A DNA stretch of 64,000 nt from Streptomyces sp. NBC_01235 (GTDB taxonomy: Bacteria > Actinomycetota > Actinomycetes > Streptomycetales > Streptomycetaceae). Of the stretch, positions 25,774 through 34,630 are shown in pieces. The stretch covers positions 7,812,001-7,876,000 of the forward strand of contig NZ_CP108513.1 of the NCBI RefSeq assembly GCF_035989285.1, written 5' to 3'. The notes under the pieces were generated by a model. It was not told the origin of the DNA, made no database searches, and was given only the letters and a program-made list of their open reading frames with translations. How positions within the stretch are numbered: position 1 is the stretch's first letter; every line of letters starts with the position of its first letter. The position numbers were made by a program, and so were the translations under genes.

Positions 25774-28700
25774 GTGCACCTCAAGGCCCTGACCCTCCGG
25801 GGGTTCAAGTCGTTCGCCTCGGCGACCACGCTCCGGTTCGAACCGGGGATCACGTGTGTCGTCGGACCGAACGGCTCGGGCAAGTCCAACGTCGTCGACG
25901 CGCTCAGCTGGGTCATGGGCGAGCAGGGCGCCAAGTCGCTGCGCGGCGGCAAGATGGAGGACGTCATCTTCGCCGGCACCACCGGGCGCCCCCCGTTGGG
26001 CCGCGCCGAGGTGTCCCTGACCATCGACAACTCCGACGGGGCGCTGCCCATCGAGTACGCCGAGGTCACCATCACGCGGATCATGTTCCGCAACGGCGGC
26101 AGCGAGTACCAGATCAACGGAGACACCTGCCGCCTCCTCGACATCCAGGACCTGTTGTCCGACTCCGGCATCGGCCGCGAGATGCACGTCATCGTCGGCC
26201 AGGGCCAGCTCGACTCCGTCCTGCACGCCGACCCGATGGGCCGCCGCGCCTTCATCGAGGAGGCGGCGGGCGTCCTCAAGCACCGCAAGCGCAAGGAGAA
26301 GGCGCTCCGCAAGCTGGACGCGATGCAGGCCAACCTCGCGCGCGTGCAGGACCTGACGGACGAACTCCGGCGCCAGCTCAAGCCACTGGGCCGCCAGGCG
26401 GCGGTGGCGAGAAGAGCGGCCGTCATCCAGGCGGACCTGAGGGATGCCCGGCTCCGACTGCTGGCCGACGATCTCGTACGGCTGCGGGAGGCGCTCAGGA
26501 GCGAGGTCGCCGACGAGGCCGCCCTCAAGGAGCGCAAGGAAGCCGCCGAGCAGGAGCTGAGGAAGGCCCTCCAGCGCGAAGCCCTTCTGGAGGACGAGGT
26601 CAGGCAGCTGACGCCACGCCTCCAGCGCGCCCAGCAGACCTGGTACGAGCTGTCCCAGCTCGCCGAACGCGTCCGCGGCACGATCTCGCTCGCCGACGCG
26701 CGCGTGAAGAGCGCCACCTCCACGCCCCCGGAGGAGCGGCGCGGACGTGACCCCGAGGACATGGAGCGGGAGGCCGCCCGCGTCCGCGAGCAGGAGGCCG
26801 AGCTGGAGGCCGCCCTGGAAGCGGCCCAGCACGCCCTGGACGACACCGTCGCCCACCGTGCCGACCTGGAGCGGGAACTCGCCGCCGAGGAACGACGCCT
26901 CAAGGACGTCGCCCGGGCCATCGCCGACCGCCGCGAGGGCCTGGCCCGACTGAACGGCCAGGTCAACGCGGCCCGTTCGCGTGCCGCGTCCGCCCAGGCC
27001 GAGATCGACCGGCTCGCCGCCGCCCGCGACGAGGCCCAGGAGCGGGCCGTCACCGCGCAGGAGGAGTACGAGGCGCTCAAGGCGGAGGTCGACGGCCTCG
27101 ACGCCGGTGATCAGGAGCTGGGCGAACAGCACGAGACGGCCAAGCGGCAGCTCGCCGAGGCGGAGACCGCCCTCACCGCCGCCCGCGAGGCGGCCACGGC
27201 AGCCGAACGCCGACGCGCCGCGACCCAGGCCCGCCACGAGACCCTCGCGCTGGGCCTGCGCCGCAAGGACGGCACGGGCGCGTTGCTCGGCGCACGGGAT
27301 CGCCTGAGCGGCCTGCTGGGCCCGGCGGCCGAACTGCTGACGGTGACCCCGGGCTACGAGGTCTCGCTCGCGGCCGCCTTCGGGGCCGCGGCGGACGCCC
27401 TCGCCGTGACCACTCCGTCCGCCGCCGCCGAAGCGATTCGCCTCCTGCGCAAACAGGACGGCGGCCGGGCCGCGCTGCTGCTGGCGGGCGCACCGGAGGA
27501 GCGGGGCCCCGAGGCCGGCGGGCTGTCGTCCGGGGCGTCCGACTCCGGCCGGCCGGGCGGCTCGGGGGTGGGTGCTCCGTTGGGCGATGGCGTGGGTGGT
27601 TTCGGTCGGTCGGCCGGGAGGTCCGCGTCAGGGGAGGTGTCCGGGGCGTCCGACTCCGGCCGGCCGGGCGGGTCGGGGGTGGGTGGCCCGGGGGGCGGCC
27701 GAGTGGCTGGTGGTGTCGAGCCTGCTCGGGTGTTCGCGCCCGACGGCGAGTCCGTGGCCGGGAGTGGTCTGTCGAGTGGCGGTGGTCTGCGGGGCCCCTC
27801 GCGCGACGGGGGCACCGGAGGGGTTTCCTTCGCTGCCGACCTCGTTCGAGGGCCCTCCGATCTCATGCCCGCCGTGCGGCGGATCCTGCGGGGGGTTGTC
27901 GTCGTCGGCACGCTGGAGGACGCCGAGGAGCTGGTGTACGCCCGGCCCGAGCTCACCGCTGTCACCGCCGACGGTGACCTGTTGGGGGCGCACTTCGCGC
28001 ACGGGGGGTCGGCCGGGGCGCCCAGTCTGCTGGAGGTGCAGGCGTCCGTCGACGAGGCCGCCGCCGAGCTCGAAGAGCTGGCCGTGCGGTGCGAGGAGTT
28101 GACCGAGGCACAGCACGCGGCCGGCCGGCGGCGCAAGGAATGTGCCGCGCTCGTCGAGGAGTTGGGGGAGCGGAGGCGGGCCGCCGACCGTGAGAAGTCG
28201 GCCGTGGCCCAGCAGCTCGGACGGCTCGCGGGACAGGCGCGCGGTGCCGCCGGAGAAGCCGAACGGTCCACGGCAGCGGCGGCGCGGGCGCAGGAAGCGC
28301 TCGACAGGGCCGTGGAAGAGGCCGAGGAACTGGCCGAACGGCTGGCCGTCGCCGAGGAGATGCCGGTCGAGGAGGAGCCCGACACCTCGGTGCGGGACCG
28401 GCTCGCCGCCGACGGGGCCAACGCCCGGCAGACCGAGATGGAGGCGCGGCTCCAGGTCCGTACGCACGAGGAGCGGGTCAAGGGGCTGGCCGGACGGGCC
28501 GACTCGCTGGACCGCGCCGCACGGGCGGAACGCGAGGCACGCGCGCGTGCCGAGCAGCGGCGGGCGCGGCTGCGGCACGAGGCCGCCGTCGCGGAGGCCG
28601 TGGGCTCCGGCGCGCGGCAGCTGCTCGCGCACGTCGAGGTGTCCCTCGGGCGGGCCGAGGCGGAGCGGGTCGCCGCCGACGCCGCCAAGGCGCGGCGCGA

Positions 28701-29622
28701 GCAGGAACTGGCCGCCGCCCGCACCGCCGGGCGCGATCTCAAGGCCGAGCTCGACAAGCTGACGGACTCGGTCCACCGGGGTGAGGTCCTCGGCGCCGAG
28801 AAGCGGATGCGGATCGAGCAGCTGGAGACCAAGGCGCTGGAGGAGCTGGGCGTGGAGCCCGCGGGGCTGGTCTCCGAGTACGGGCCGCATCAGCTCGTGC
28901 CGCCCTCGCCGCCCGCCGAGGGCGAGGTGCTGCCGGAGGACCCCGAGGATCCGCGCAACCAGCCGAGGGCGTTCGTGCGGACGGAGCAGGAGAGGCGGCT
29001 GAAGGCGGCCGAGCGGGCGTATCAGCAGCTCGGCAAGGTGAACCCGCTTGCCCTGGAGGAGTTCTCGGCGCTGGAGGAACGTCACAAGTTCCTCAGCGAG
29101 CAGCTGGAGGACCTCAAGAAGACCCGCGCCGACCTGCTTCAGGTGGTGAAGGAGGTCGACGAGCGCGTCGAGCAGGTCTTCACCGAGGCGTTCCGGGACA
29201 CGGCGAGGCAGTTCGAGGGCGTCTTCAGCCGGTTGTTCCCCGGCGGGGAGGGGCGGCTGATCCTGACCGATCCCGACAACATGCTCACCACGGGTGTGGA
29301 TGTCGAGGCCCGGCCGCCGGGCAAGAAGGTCAAGCGGCTCAGCCTGCTCTCCGGCGGCGAGCGGTCGCTGACCGCCGTCGCGATGCTGGTGTCGATCTTC
29401 AAGGCCCGGCCCAGCCCGTTCTACGTCATGGACGAGGTCGAGGCCGCCCTCGACGACACCAACCTCCAGCGGCTGATCCGCATCATGCAGGAGCTTCAGG
29501 AGTCCTCGCAGCTGATCGTGATCACGCATCAGAAGCGCACGATGGAGGTCGCCGACGCGCTGTACGGCGTGTCCATGCAGGGCGACGGTGTGTCGAAGGT
29601 CATCAGTCAGCGCCTCCGCTGA
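25774..29622 (+). CDS. smc: Chromosome segregation protein SMC, with an enlarged hinge
   Basis: SMC condenses and segregates chromosomes with ScpA/ScpB. The 1282-residue protein has the N-terminal Walker A VVGPNGSGKSNVVDA (residues 29-43), a long coiled coil, a hinge (about 509-754), the return coiled coil, the signature LLSGGERSLTAVAML and Walker B FYVMDEVEAALDDTN. Family members are normally near 1190 residues; the excess is a Gly/Ser/Pro-rich segment of about 115 residues (572-687) inside the hinge, encoded by bases 27490-27836 and holding a 47-bp duplication. The GTG at 25774 (VHLKALTLRGFKSFA) matches the family start. It stays open throughout, so I read it as functional. Confidence 0.95.
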   Translation: MHLKALTLRGFKSFASATTLRFEPGITCVVGPNGSGKSNVVDALSWVMGEQGAKSLRGGKMEDVIFAGTTGRPPLGRAEVSLTIDNSDGALPIEYAEVTITRIMFRNGGSEYQINGDTCRLLDIQDLLSDSGIGREMHVIVGQGQLDSVLHADPMGRRAFIEEAAGVLKHRKRKEKALRKLDAMQANLARVQDLTDELRRQLKPLGRQAAVARRAAVIQADLRDARLRLLADDLVRLREALRSEVADEAALKERKEAAEQELRKALQREALLEDEVRQLTPRLQRAQQTWYELSQLAERVRGTISLADARVKSATSTPPEERRGRDPEDMEREAARVREQEAELEAALEAAQHALDDTVAHRADLERELAAEERRLKDVARAIADRREGLARLNGQVNAARSRAASAQAEIDRLAAARDEAQERAVTAQEEYEALKAEVDGLDAGDQELGEQHETAKRQLAEAETALTAAREAATAAERRRAATQARHETLALGLRRKDGTGALLGARDRLSGLLGPAAELLTVTPGYEVSLAAAFGAAADALAVTTPSAAAEAIRLLRKQDGGRAALLLAGAPEERGPEAGGLSSGASDSGRPGGSGVGAPLGDGVGGFGRSAGRSASGEVSGASDSGRPGGSGVGGPGGGRVAGGVEPARVFAPDGESVAGSGLSSGGGLRGPSRDGGTGGVSFAADLVRGPSDLMPAVRRILRGVVVVGTLEDAEELVYARPELTAVTADGDLLGAHFAHGGSAGAPSLLEVQASVDEAAAELEELAVRCEELTEAQHAAGRRRKECAALVEELGERRRAADREKSAVAQQLGRLAGQARGAAGEAERSTAAAARAQEALDRAVEEAEELAERLAVAEEMPVEEEPDTSVRDRLAADGANARQTEMEARLQVRTHEERVKGLAGRADSLDRAARAEREARARAEQRRARLRHEAAVAEAVGSGARQLLAHVEVSLGRAEAERVAADAAKARREQELAAARTAGRDLKAELDKLTDSVHRGEVLGAEKRMRIEQLETKALEELGVEPAGLVSEYGPHQLVPPSPPAEGEVLPEDPEDPRNQPRAFVRTEQERRLKAAERAYQQLGKVNPLALEEFSALEERHKFLSEQLEDLKKTRADLLQVVKEVDERVEQVFTEAFRDTARQFEGVFSRLFPGGEGRLILTDPDNMLTTGVDVEARPPGKKVKRLSLLSGGERSLTAVAMLVSIFKARPSPFYVMDEVEAALDDTNLQRLIRIMQELQESSQLIVITHQKRTMEVADALYGVSMQGDGVSKVISQRLR
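27528..27685 (+). repeat. 47-bp direct repeat inside the smc hinge region
   Basis: Copies at 27528-27574 and 27639-27685 differ at one base. The offset is 111 bases, exactly 37 codons, so both copies encode SGASDSGRPGGSGVG in the same frame. The surrounding codons are G-rich and encode mostly Gly, Ser, Arg and Val. Confidence 0.9.
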
Positions 29623-29759
29623 ACGCACCCTGCACCTGACGTCGACCGTCTCTTCAAGAGTTGAACACATTCCCGGTATCGCGGTGCTGAAAGGTCACAG
29701 CTATGCCCTCTTGACTTCGAAACTTGAAGGCATAGTCTCGGCAGCGTTGCTTTTACCTT

Positions 29760-29776
29760 CAGATACCACCTATCTG
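29760..29776. promoter_or_regulatory. Candidate operator upstream of glcP
   Basis: Inverted repeat CAGATA - CCACC - TATCTG, extended outward by partial pairing (ACCTT / GAGGGGT). It lies 50 bases before the GTG of the sugar permease gene in an AT-richer patch that also holds CTTGACTTCGAAACTTGAAG further upstream. Likely promoter and operator region; the regulator is not identifiable. Confidence 0.5.
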
Positions 29777-29826
29777 GAGGGGTACCTGTCCGTCGGCAAC
29801 GTTGCCGGTGGCCCGAGGAGTTGAAC

Positions 29827-31245
29827 GTGACCAGCACAGAGCAGGCACAGAAGTCAGGAGCCAGGACGGCTCACCCCGATCATCTCGGGCACGTCATATT
29901 CATCGCGGCGGCGGCCGCGATGGGCGGCTTCCTCTTCGGCTACGACAGCTCCGTCATCAACGGCGCCGTCGAGGCGATCAGGGACCGTTACGACGTCGGC
30001 TCCGCGGCCCTGGCGCAGGTCATCGCCATCGCCCTGATCGGCTGCGCCATCGGCGCCGCGACCGCCGGCCGCATCGCCGACCGCATCGGCCGCATCCGGG
30101 TCATGCAGATCGCCGCCGTGCTCTTCACGGTCAGCGCCGTCGGCTCGGCACTGCCCTTCGCGCTGTGGGACTTCGCCATGTGGCGGGTTGTCGGTGGCTT
30201 CGCCATCGGCATGGCCTCCGTCATCGGCCCCGCCTACATCGCCGAGGTCGCCCCGCCCGCCTACCGAGGCCGCCTCGGCTCCTTCCAGCAGGCCGCGATC
30301 GTCATCGGCATCGCGATCTCGCAGCTGGTCAACTGGGGTCTGCTGAACGCCGCCGGCGGCGACCAGCGCGGCAAGCTCATGGGCCTGGAGGCCTGGCAGG
30401 TCATGCTCGGCGTGATGGTCGTCCCGGCCGTCCTCTACGGCCTGCTCTCCTTCGCCATCCCCGAGTCCCCCCGCTTCCTGATCTCCGTCGGCAAGCACGA
30501 CCGCGCCCGCGAGATCCTCGAAGAGGTCGAGGGCAACAGCGCCGACCTGGACGCCCGCGTCACCGAGATCGAGCACGCCATGAAGAGCGAGCACAAGTCG
30601 ACCTTCAAGGACCTGCTCGGCGGCGGCTTCTTCTTCAAGCCGATCGTCTGGATCGGCATCGGCCTGTCGGTCTTCCAGCAGTTCGTCGGCATCAACGTCG
30701 CGTTCTACTACTCCTCGACGCTGTGGCAGTCGGTCGGCGTCGACCCGACGGACTCGTTCTTCTACTCCTTCACGACGTCGATCATCAACATCGTCGGCAC
30801 CGTGATCGCGATGATCTTCGTGGACCGTGTCGGCCGCAGGCCGCTCGCCCTCATCGGCTCCGTCGGCATGGTCGTCGGCCTCGCCCTGGAGGCCTGGGCG
30901 TTCAGCTTCGACCTGGTCGACGGCAAGCTGCCGGCCACACAGGGCTGGATCGCGCTGATCGCCGCCCACGTGTTCGTCCTCTTCTTCGCCCTGTCCTGGG
31001 GCGTGGTCGTCTGGGTCTTCCTCGGCGAGATGTTCCCCAACCGGATCCGCGCCGCCGCCCTGGGCGTGGCCGCCGCCGCGCAGTGGATCGCCAACTGGGC
31101 CATCACCGCGAGCTTCCCGTCCCTGGCCGACTGGAACCTCTCCGCGACCTACGTGATCTACACGGCCTTCGCCGCGCTCTCCGTCCCGTTCGTCCTCAAG
31201 TACGTCAAGGAGACGAAGGGCAAGGCCCTGGAGGAGATGGGCTGA
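29827..31245 (+). CDS. glcP: Major facilitator sugar/H+ symporter, probably glucose permease GlcP
   Basis: A 472-residue transporter with twelve membrane helices of the sugar porter family. Signatures are GGFLFGYDSSVINGA in helix 1, AGRIADRIGRIRVM in the 2-3 loop, PESPRFLI after helix 6, FQQFVGINVAFYYSS in helix 7 and DRVGRRPLALIG in the 8-9 loop. The sequence closely recalls the Streptomyces glucose permease GlcP, which is inducible and feeds glucose kinase. I chose GTG 29827, six bases after GAGGAG; the TTG two codons earlier is possible. Location after smc fits glcP1 of S. coelicolor from memory. Confidence 0.9.
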   Translation: MTSTEQAQKSGARTAHPDHLGHVIFIAAAAAMGGFLFGYDSSVINGAVEAIRDRYDVGSAALAQVIAIALIGCAIGAATAGRIADRIGRIRVMQIAAVLFTVSAVGSALPFALWDFAMWRVVGGFAIGMASVIGPAYIAEVAPPAYRGRLGSFQQAAIVIGIAISQLVNWGLLNAAGGDQRGKLMGLEAWQVMLGVMVVPAVLYGLLSFAIPESPRFLISVGKHDRAREILEEVEGNSADLDARVTEIEHAMKSEHKSTFKDLLGGGFFFKPIVWIGIGLSVFQQFVGINVAFYYSSTLWQSVGVDPTDSFFYSFTTSIINIVGTVIAMIFVDRVGRRPLALIGSVGMVVGLALEAWAFSFDLVDGKLPATQGWIALIAAHVFVLFFALSWGVVVWVFLGEMFPNRIRAAALGVAAAAQWIANWAITASFPSLADWNLSATYVIYTAFAALSVPFVLKYVKETKGKALEEMG

Positions 31246-31247
31246 AC

Positions 31248-31267
31248 AGCCTCGAACAGAGGCTTTT
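31248..31267 (+). terminator. Short terminator after glcP
   Basis: Stem AGCCTC / GAGGCT with loop GAACA followed by TTT, three bases after the glcP stop. Confidence 0.6.
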
Positions 31268-31330
31268 GAGCCCCCTGAGCTCGAGGAGCCGGGCCAAGTC
31301 CCCGCTGCCCGCTCCTCGATACCCGTGAGA

Positions 31331-31371
31331 ACGTACTGCCCCGGCTCACCCCCCGAGCCGGGGCAGTACGT
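31331..31371. terminator. 17-bp perfect hairpin at the end of the LLM oxidoreductase gene
   Basis: Arms ACGTACTGCCCCGGCTC and GAGCCGGGGCAGTACGT pair perfectly around ACCCCCC. The right arm encodes the last residues of the oxidoreductase (VLPRLGG) and the loop holds its stop. It also lies downstream of glcP, so it is a strong bidirectional terminator between convergent genes. Confidence 0.85.
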
Positions 31372-32317
31372 CTTCGCAGAACAGCCGCAGACTCCGCCAC
31401 CCCTCCTCCACCGGCATCCCGCCCGCGAGCGGATGCAGTACGAGGTTGTCGAGCCCCTGCGTCACGCACGCGTCCGGGGTGAGAATCCGGTACACGCCCT
31501 CGTCCCGGAGTTCCCCGACCGTCATCGCTCCCGACTTCACGGCCGAGCGGATGTCGCCGGACTGCCAGGAGGCGTACGTCCGTGCCTCGTGCAGGAAGTG
31601 TCCGCCGTACTCGGCCCACGCGCGGTCCGGATCCTCGGCGACGTGCAACAACGGCGTCTCGGCGCCCGGCATCATCGTCCACCCCTGCGTCCCGTACTCC
31701 ACGAGCCGCTCCTTGTAGTACGCCTCCAGCTCAGGAAGGTGCGCGCTCGGGAAGAACGGCAGGCCGAGCCGGGCGGCCCGGCGGGCGGCGGCCTCGGAGG
31801 AACCGCCCACCAGAAGGAGGGGGTGCGGGTCGGTCCCCGGACGCGGGGTGACCCGTACCGTACGGCCCCGGTACTCGAACTCCTCGCCGGTCCAGGCCTT
31901 CAGTACGGTCTCCAGCAGTTCGTCCTGGAGCCGGCCGCGCCGCTTCCAGTCCACCCCGGCCCGGGAGTACTCCTCGGGCCGGTACCCGATCCCGACGACC
32001 GTGACCAGCCGCCCGCCGCTCAGCAGATCGAGCACGGCGATGTCCTCGGCCAGCCGCAGCGGGTCGTGCAGCGGGCCGATGACGGCGGAAACGGTCACCG
32101 CCAGCCGCCGGGTCGCCCCGAGCACCGCGCCCGCGAAGGCGAACGGCGACGGCAGCCAGTTGTTCTCGACGCCGTGATGTTCCTCGGTCTGCACGAGGGT
32201 GACCCCGTGCTCGTCGGCGTACGCGGCCATCTCCAGCGCGGCCCGGTAGCGGACGCTCAGCTCTGCGGGAGAGGCGCCGGGGGCGACGAGGTTGAAGCGG
32301 ACGACGGTGACGGGCAT
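31346..32317 (-). CDS. LLM-class flavin-dependent oxidoreductase
   Basis: A 323-residue luciferase-like (TIM barrel) flavin enzyme: LVQTEEHHGVENNWLPSPF near residue 45, LHDPLRLAEDIAVLDLLSGGRL (typical LLM helix), VGIGYRPEEYSRAGVDW and a PLLLVGGSSEAAARRAARLGLPFF stretch at the F420/FMN phosphate site. Such proteins oxidise small substrates with FMN or F420; substrate and cofactor cannot be told here. ATG 32317 follows AGGGGG. A TetR-type operator motif lies 50 bases upstream. Confidence 0.88.
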   Translation of the reverse strand: MPVTVVRFNLVAPGASPAELSVRYRAALEMAAYADEHGVTLVQTEEHHGVENNWLPSPFAFAGAVLGATRRLAVTVSAVIGPLHDPLRLAEDIAVLDLLSGGRLVTVVGIGYRPEEYSRAGVDWKRRGRLQDELLETVLKAWTGEEFEYRGRTVRVTPRPGTDPHPLLLVGGSSEAAARRAARLGLPFFPSAHLPELEAYYKERLVEYGTQGWTMMPGAETPLLHVAEDPDRAWAEYGGHFLHEARTYASWQSGDIRSAVKSGAMTVGELRDEGVYRILTPDACVTQGLDNLVLHPLAGGMPVEEGWRSLRLFCEDVLPRLGG

Positions 32318-32660
32318 GGGAGCCCCCTTCGCCGGGCGGGTCGGGTCGTGGCGCAGGGGACGTTAGCTGACGTACCGTCAGGTAGCCAGGGGTACGGTGC
32401 CCTCGTTCGGCACGCCCGGGCGACGGCGCCGGTACATCGGAAGGGCGTGTCGCGACCCACCGTATGGACCACGACACGCCCTGGGTGCCTGTGCGCGCAC
32501 CCGAGCGGGTTCGCCAACCGGACCCGTTGTGACTCCGCCCCTGAGGGGCTTCCCGGCCGACCCACAGTCGGACAGGCGGGCCGGCCCGGCCCGGCGGGGC
32601 GTGCGCCCCCGCGTGGACAGCGAACGTCCGAGCGGGAGGTCGCGCCATACTGGAGCAGTT
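32318..32660. other. 343-base regulatory gap between the LLM gene and ftsY
   Basis: Holds the promoters of two divergent genes and no coding frame. Two symmetrical elements stand out: CTGACGTACCGTCAG at 32367-32381, and an eleven-base inverted repeat AGGGCGTGTCG (32442-32452) / CGACACGCCCT (32472-32482) with a 19-base spacer. Bases 32500-32660, just before ftsY, show nothing further that I recognise. Confidence 0.55.
32367..32381. promoter_or_regulatory. Candidate TetR-type operator for the LLM gene
   Basis: CTGACG - TAC - CGTCAG is perfectly symmetric and of the TGACGNNNCGTCA kind often bound by TetR-family repressors in Streptomyces. It is 50 bases upstream of the LLM start codon. The regulator is not encoded next to it. 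Confidence 0.6.
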
Positions 32661-33875
32661 ATGGAAACCGTCATCCTTGCTGTAGTCATCGCCGTGGTCG
32701 TGCTCGCGGTGCTCGGCGGGCTCGTCGTCGGCAGTCGACGGAAGAAGTCGCTGCCCCCGCCGCCCCCCACCGCGCCCGACATCACCGCCCCTCCGGCCGA
32801 GCCGCACGTCGGCGACGAGGCCGAGACGCCGCGCGACGAACCGCGCCGCACGATCGAGGAGGTGGATCTCCCCGACGGCGGCTCGACCGGTGTCGCCGTC
32901 GAGGAGCCGCCCGCCGGCCCCCTTCTCGAGGTCCCCGAGCTCGAGATCCCGGAGCCCACCGAAGGGCGGCTGGTCCGCCTCCGAGCCCGTCTCTCCCGCT
33001 CGCAGAACGCCCTCGGCAAGGGGCTGCTCACGCTGCTCTCGCGCGAGCACCTCGACGAGGACACGTGGGAGGAGATCGAGGACACGCTGCTCACCGCCGA
33101 CGTCGGCGTGCAGCCCACCCAGGAGCTGGTGGAGCGGCTGCGTGAGCGCGTCAAGGTGCTCGGCACCCGCACCCCCGAGGAGCTGCGCACCCTGCTGCGC
33201 GAGGAGCTGCTCAAGCTGGTCGGCACCGATGTCGACCGCACCGTGCGGACCGAGCCCGAGGACCGCAAGCCGGGCATCGTGATGGTCGTCGGGGTCAACG
33301 GCACCGGCAAGACCACCACCACCGGCAAGCTCGCGCGCGTGCTCGTCGCCGACGGCCGGACCGTCGTCCTGGGCGCCGCCGACACCTTCCGCGCCGCCGC
33401 CGCCGACCAGCTCCAGACGTGGGGCGAGCGGGTCGGCGCCCACACCGTGCGCGGCCCCGAGGCCGGCGACCCCGCCTCCGTCGCGTTCGACGCGGTGAAG
33501 GAGGGCAAGGAGATGGGGGTCGACGTCGTCCTCATCGACACCGCCGGGCGGCTGCACACCAAGACCGGGCTCATGGACGAGCTCGGCAAGGTCAAGCGCG
33601 TCGTCGAGAAGCACGCCCCGCTCGACGAGGTGCTGCTCGTCCTCGACGCGACCACCGGGCAGAACGGTCTCGTCCAGGCCCGTGTCTTCGCCGAGGTCGT
33701 CGACATCACCGGCATCGTCCTGACCAAGCTGGACGGCACGGCGAAGGGCGGCATCGTGGTGGCGGTCCAGCGCGAGCTGGGCGTACCGGTCAAGCTCGTC
33801 GGACTGGGCGAGGGCGCGGACGACCTGGCGCCGTTCGAGCCGGAGGCGTTCGTCGACGCCCTCATCGGAGACTGA
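32661..33875 (+). CDS. ftsY: Signal recognition particle receptor FtsY
   Basis: FtsY docks SRP-ribosome complexes at the membrane. The 404-residue protein begins with a membrane helix (METVILAVVIAVVVLAVLGG), as in actinobacterial FtsY, then an acidic/proline-rich linker to about residue 90. The NG GTPase domain follows: VVGVNGTGKTTTTGKLA (G1), AADTFRAAAADQL, LIDTAGRLHTK (G3), LTKLDGTAKGG (G4) and VGLGEGADDLAPFEPEAFVDAL at the C-terminus. ATG 32661 has only a weak ribosome binding site (CTGGAG). Its partner ffh is 7 kb downstream. Confidence 0.96.
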   Translation: METVILAVVIAVVVLAVLGGLVVGSRRKKSLPPPPPTAPDITAPPAEPHVGDEAETPRDEPRRTIEEVDLPDGGSTGVAVEEPPAGPLLEVPELEIPEPTEGRLVRLRARLSRSQNALGKGLLTLLSREHLDEDTWEEIEDTLLTADVGVQPTQELVERLRERVKVLGTRTPEELRTLLREELLKLVGTDVDRTVRTEPEDRKPGIVMVVGVNGTGKTTTTGKLARVLVADGRTVVLGAADTFRAAAADQLQTWGERVGAHTVRGPEAGDPASVAFDAVKEGKEMGVDVVLIDTAGRLHTKTGLMDELGKVKRVVEKHAPLDEVLLVLDATTGQNGLVQARVFAEVVDITGIVLTKLDGTAKGGIVVAVQRELGVPVKLVGLGEGADDLAPFEPEAFVDALIGD

Positions 33876-33906
33876 CACAGGTATTGAATTCAGCATCTGC
33901 CGCGAT

Positions 33907-33944
33907 GAAGCGCCCGCCCCCGGTGCAGTGGGAGCGGGCGCTTC
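33907..33944. terminator. Bidirectional terminator between ftsY and the primase-like gene
   Basis: Perfect eleven-base arms GAAGCGCCCGC and GCGGGCGCTTC with a 16-base loop, between two convergent genes (31 bases after the ftsY stop, 29 before the other stop). Confidence 0.75.
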
Positions 33945-33973
33945 GCTGTGTACGACCGTGAGGCTGACACGTC

Positions 33974-34630
33974 CTACGCGCGCGACCTGTGCGCCAGGTA
34001 CGCCAGCGTCCCCAGCAGCAGCCGGGCCTCCGGCGGTCGGGTCGCCGAGTCCAGGGCGGGTGGGCGCAGCCAGCGGACCGGGCCGAGGCCGCCGCGGTCG
34101 GAGGGCGGGGCCGTGATGTACGTACCGGGGCCGAGGCCGCGCAGGCCGAGGGCGGCCGGGTCGTCCCAGCCCATGCGGTAGAGGAGGTCGGTCAGCTCGG
34201 CGGCGGCGCCGGGGGAGACGAAGAACTGGGTGCGGCCTTCGGGGGTGGCGGTGACCGGGCCGAGGGGGAGACCCATGCGCTCCAGGCGGACCAGGGCGCG
34301 ACGGCCGACGGGCTCGGCGACGTCGATCACGTCGAACGCGCGCCCGACGGCCAGCATCACCGCGGCGCCCGGGAACTCCGCCCAGGTCCTGGACACGTCG
34401 TCGAGGGTGGCGCCGGCGGGGACGCGCGGCGCGAACTCCAGGGGATGCGCGCCGGGTTCGCCGCACGCGGGCCGCCCGCACGAGCAGGCCCCGGCCGCGG
34501 CCCGTGCGCCCGGCACCACGTCCCAGCCCCACAGTCCTGTGAACTCGGCGACGGTGGTGCACTCGGACGAGCGACCGCGCCTGCGCGCGCCGGAGCGGAT
34601 CTCGCGAATGCCGCCGATCGTGAAGCCCAT
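33974..34630 (-). CDS. Bifunctional DNA primase/polymerase (prim-pol) N-terminal domain protein
   Basis: A 218-residue single-domain protein. It resembles the prim-pol domain found in plasmid and phage replication proteins: a start FTIGGIREIR, the block GWDVVPGARAAAGACSCGRPAC...GAHP (cysteine group and His), the acidic pair in AVGRAFDVIDV and PVTATPEGRTQFFVSPG. No helicase part is attached. ATG 34630 is strongly supported by GGAGGGGG directly upstream; 23 earlier codons are open but less likely. Such stand-alone copies occur in Streptomyces chromosomes near ftsY and nsdA; activity is untested and the catalytic acids look partly degenerate. Confidence 0.78.
   Translation of the reverse strand: MGFTIGGIREIRSGARRRGRSSECTTVAEFTGLWGWDVVPGARAAAGACSCGRPACGEPGAHPLEFAPRVPAGATLDDVSRTWAEFPGAAVMLAVGRAFDVIDVAEPVGRRALVRLERMGLPLGPVTATPEGRTQFFVSPGAAAELTDLLYRMGWDDPAALGLRGLGPGTYITAPPSDRGGLGPVRWLRPPALDSATRPPEARLLLGTLAYLAHRSRA

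Noticed and set aside
29821..29826. TTG start for the glucose permease
   Set aside because: The GTG two codons later has better spacing from GAGGAG and gives the usual 472-residue length.
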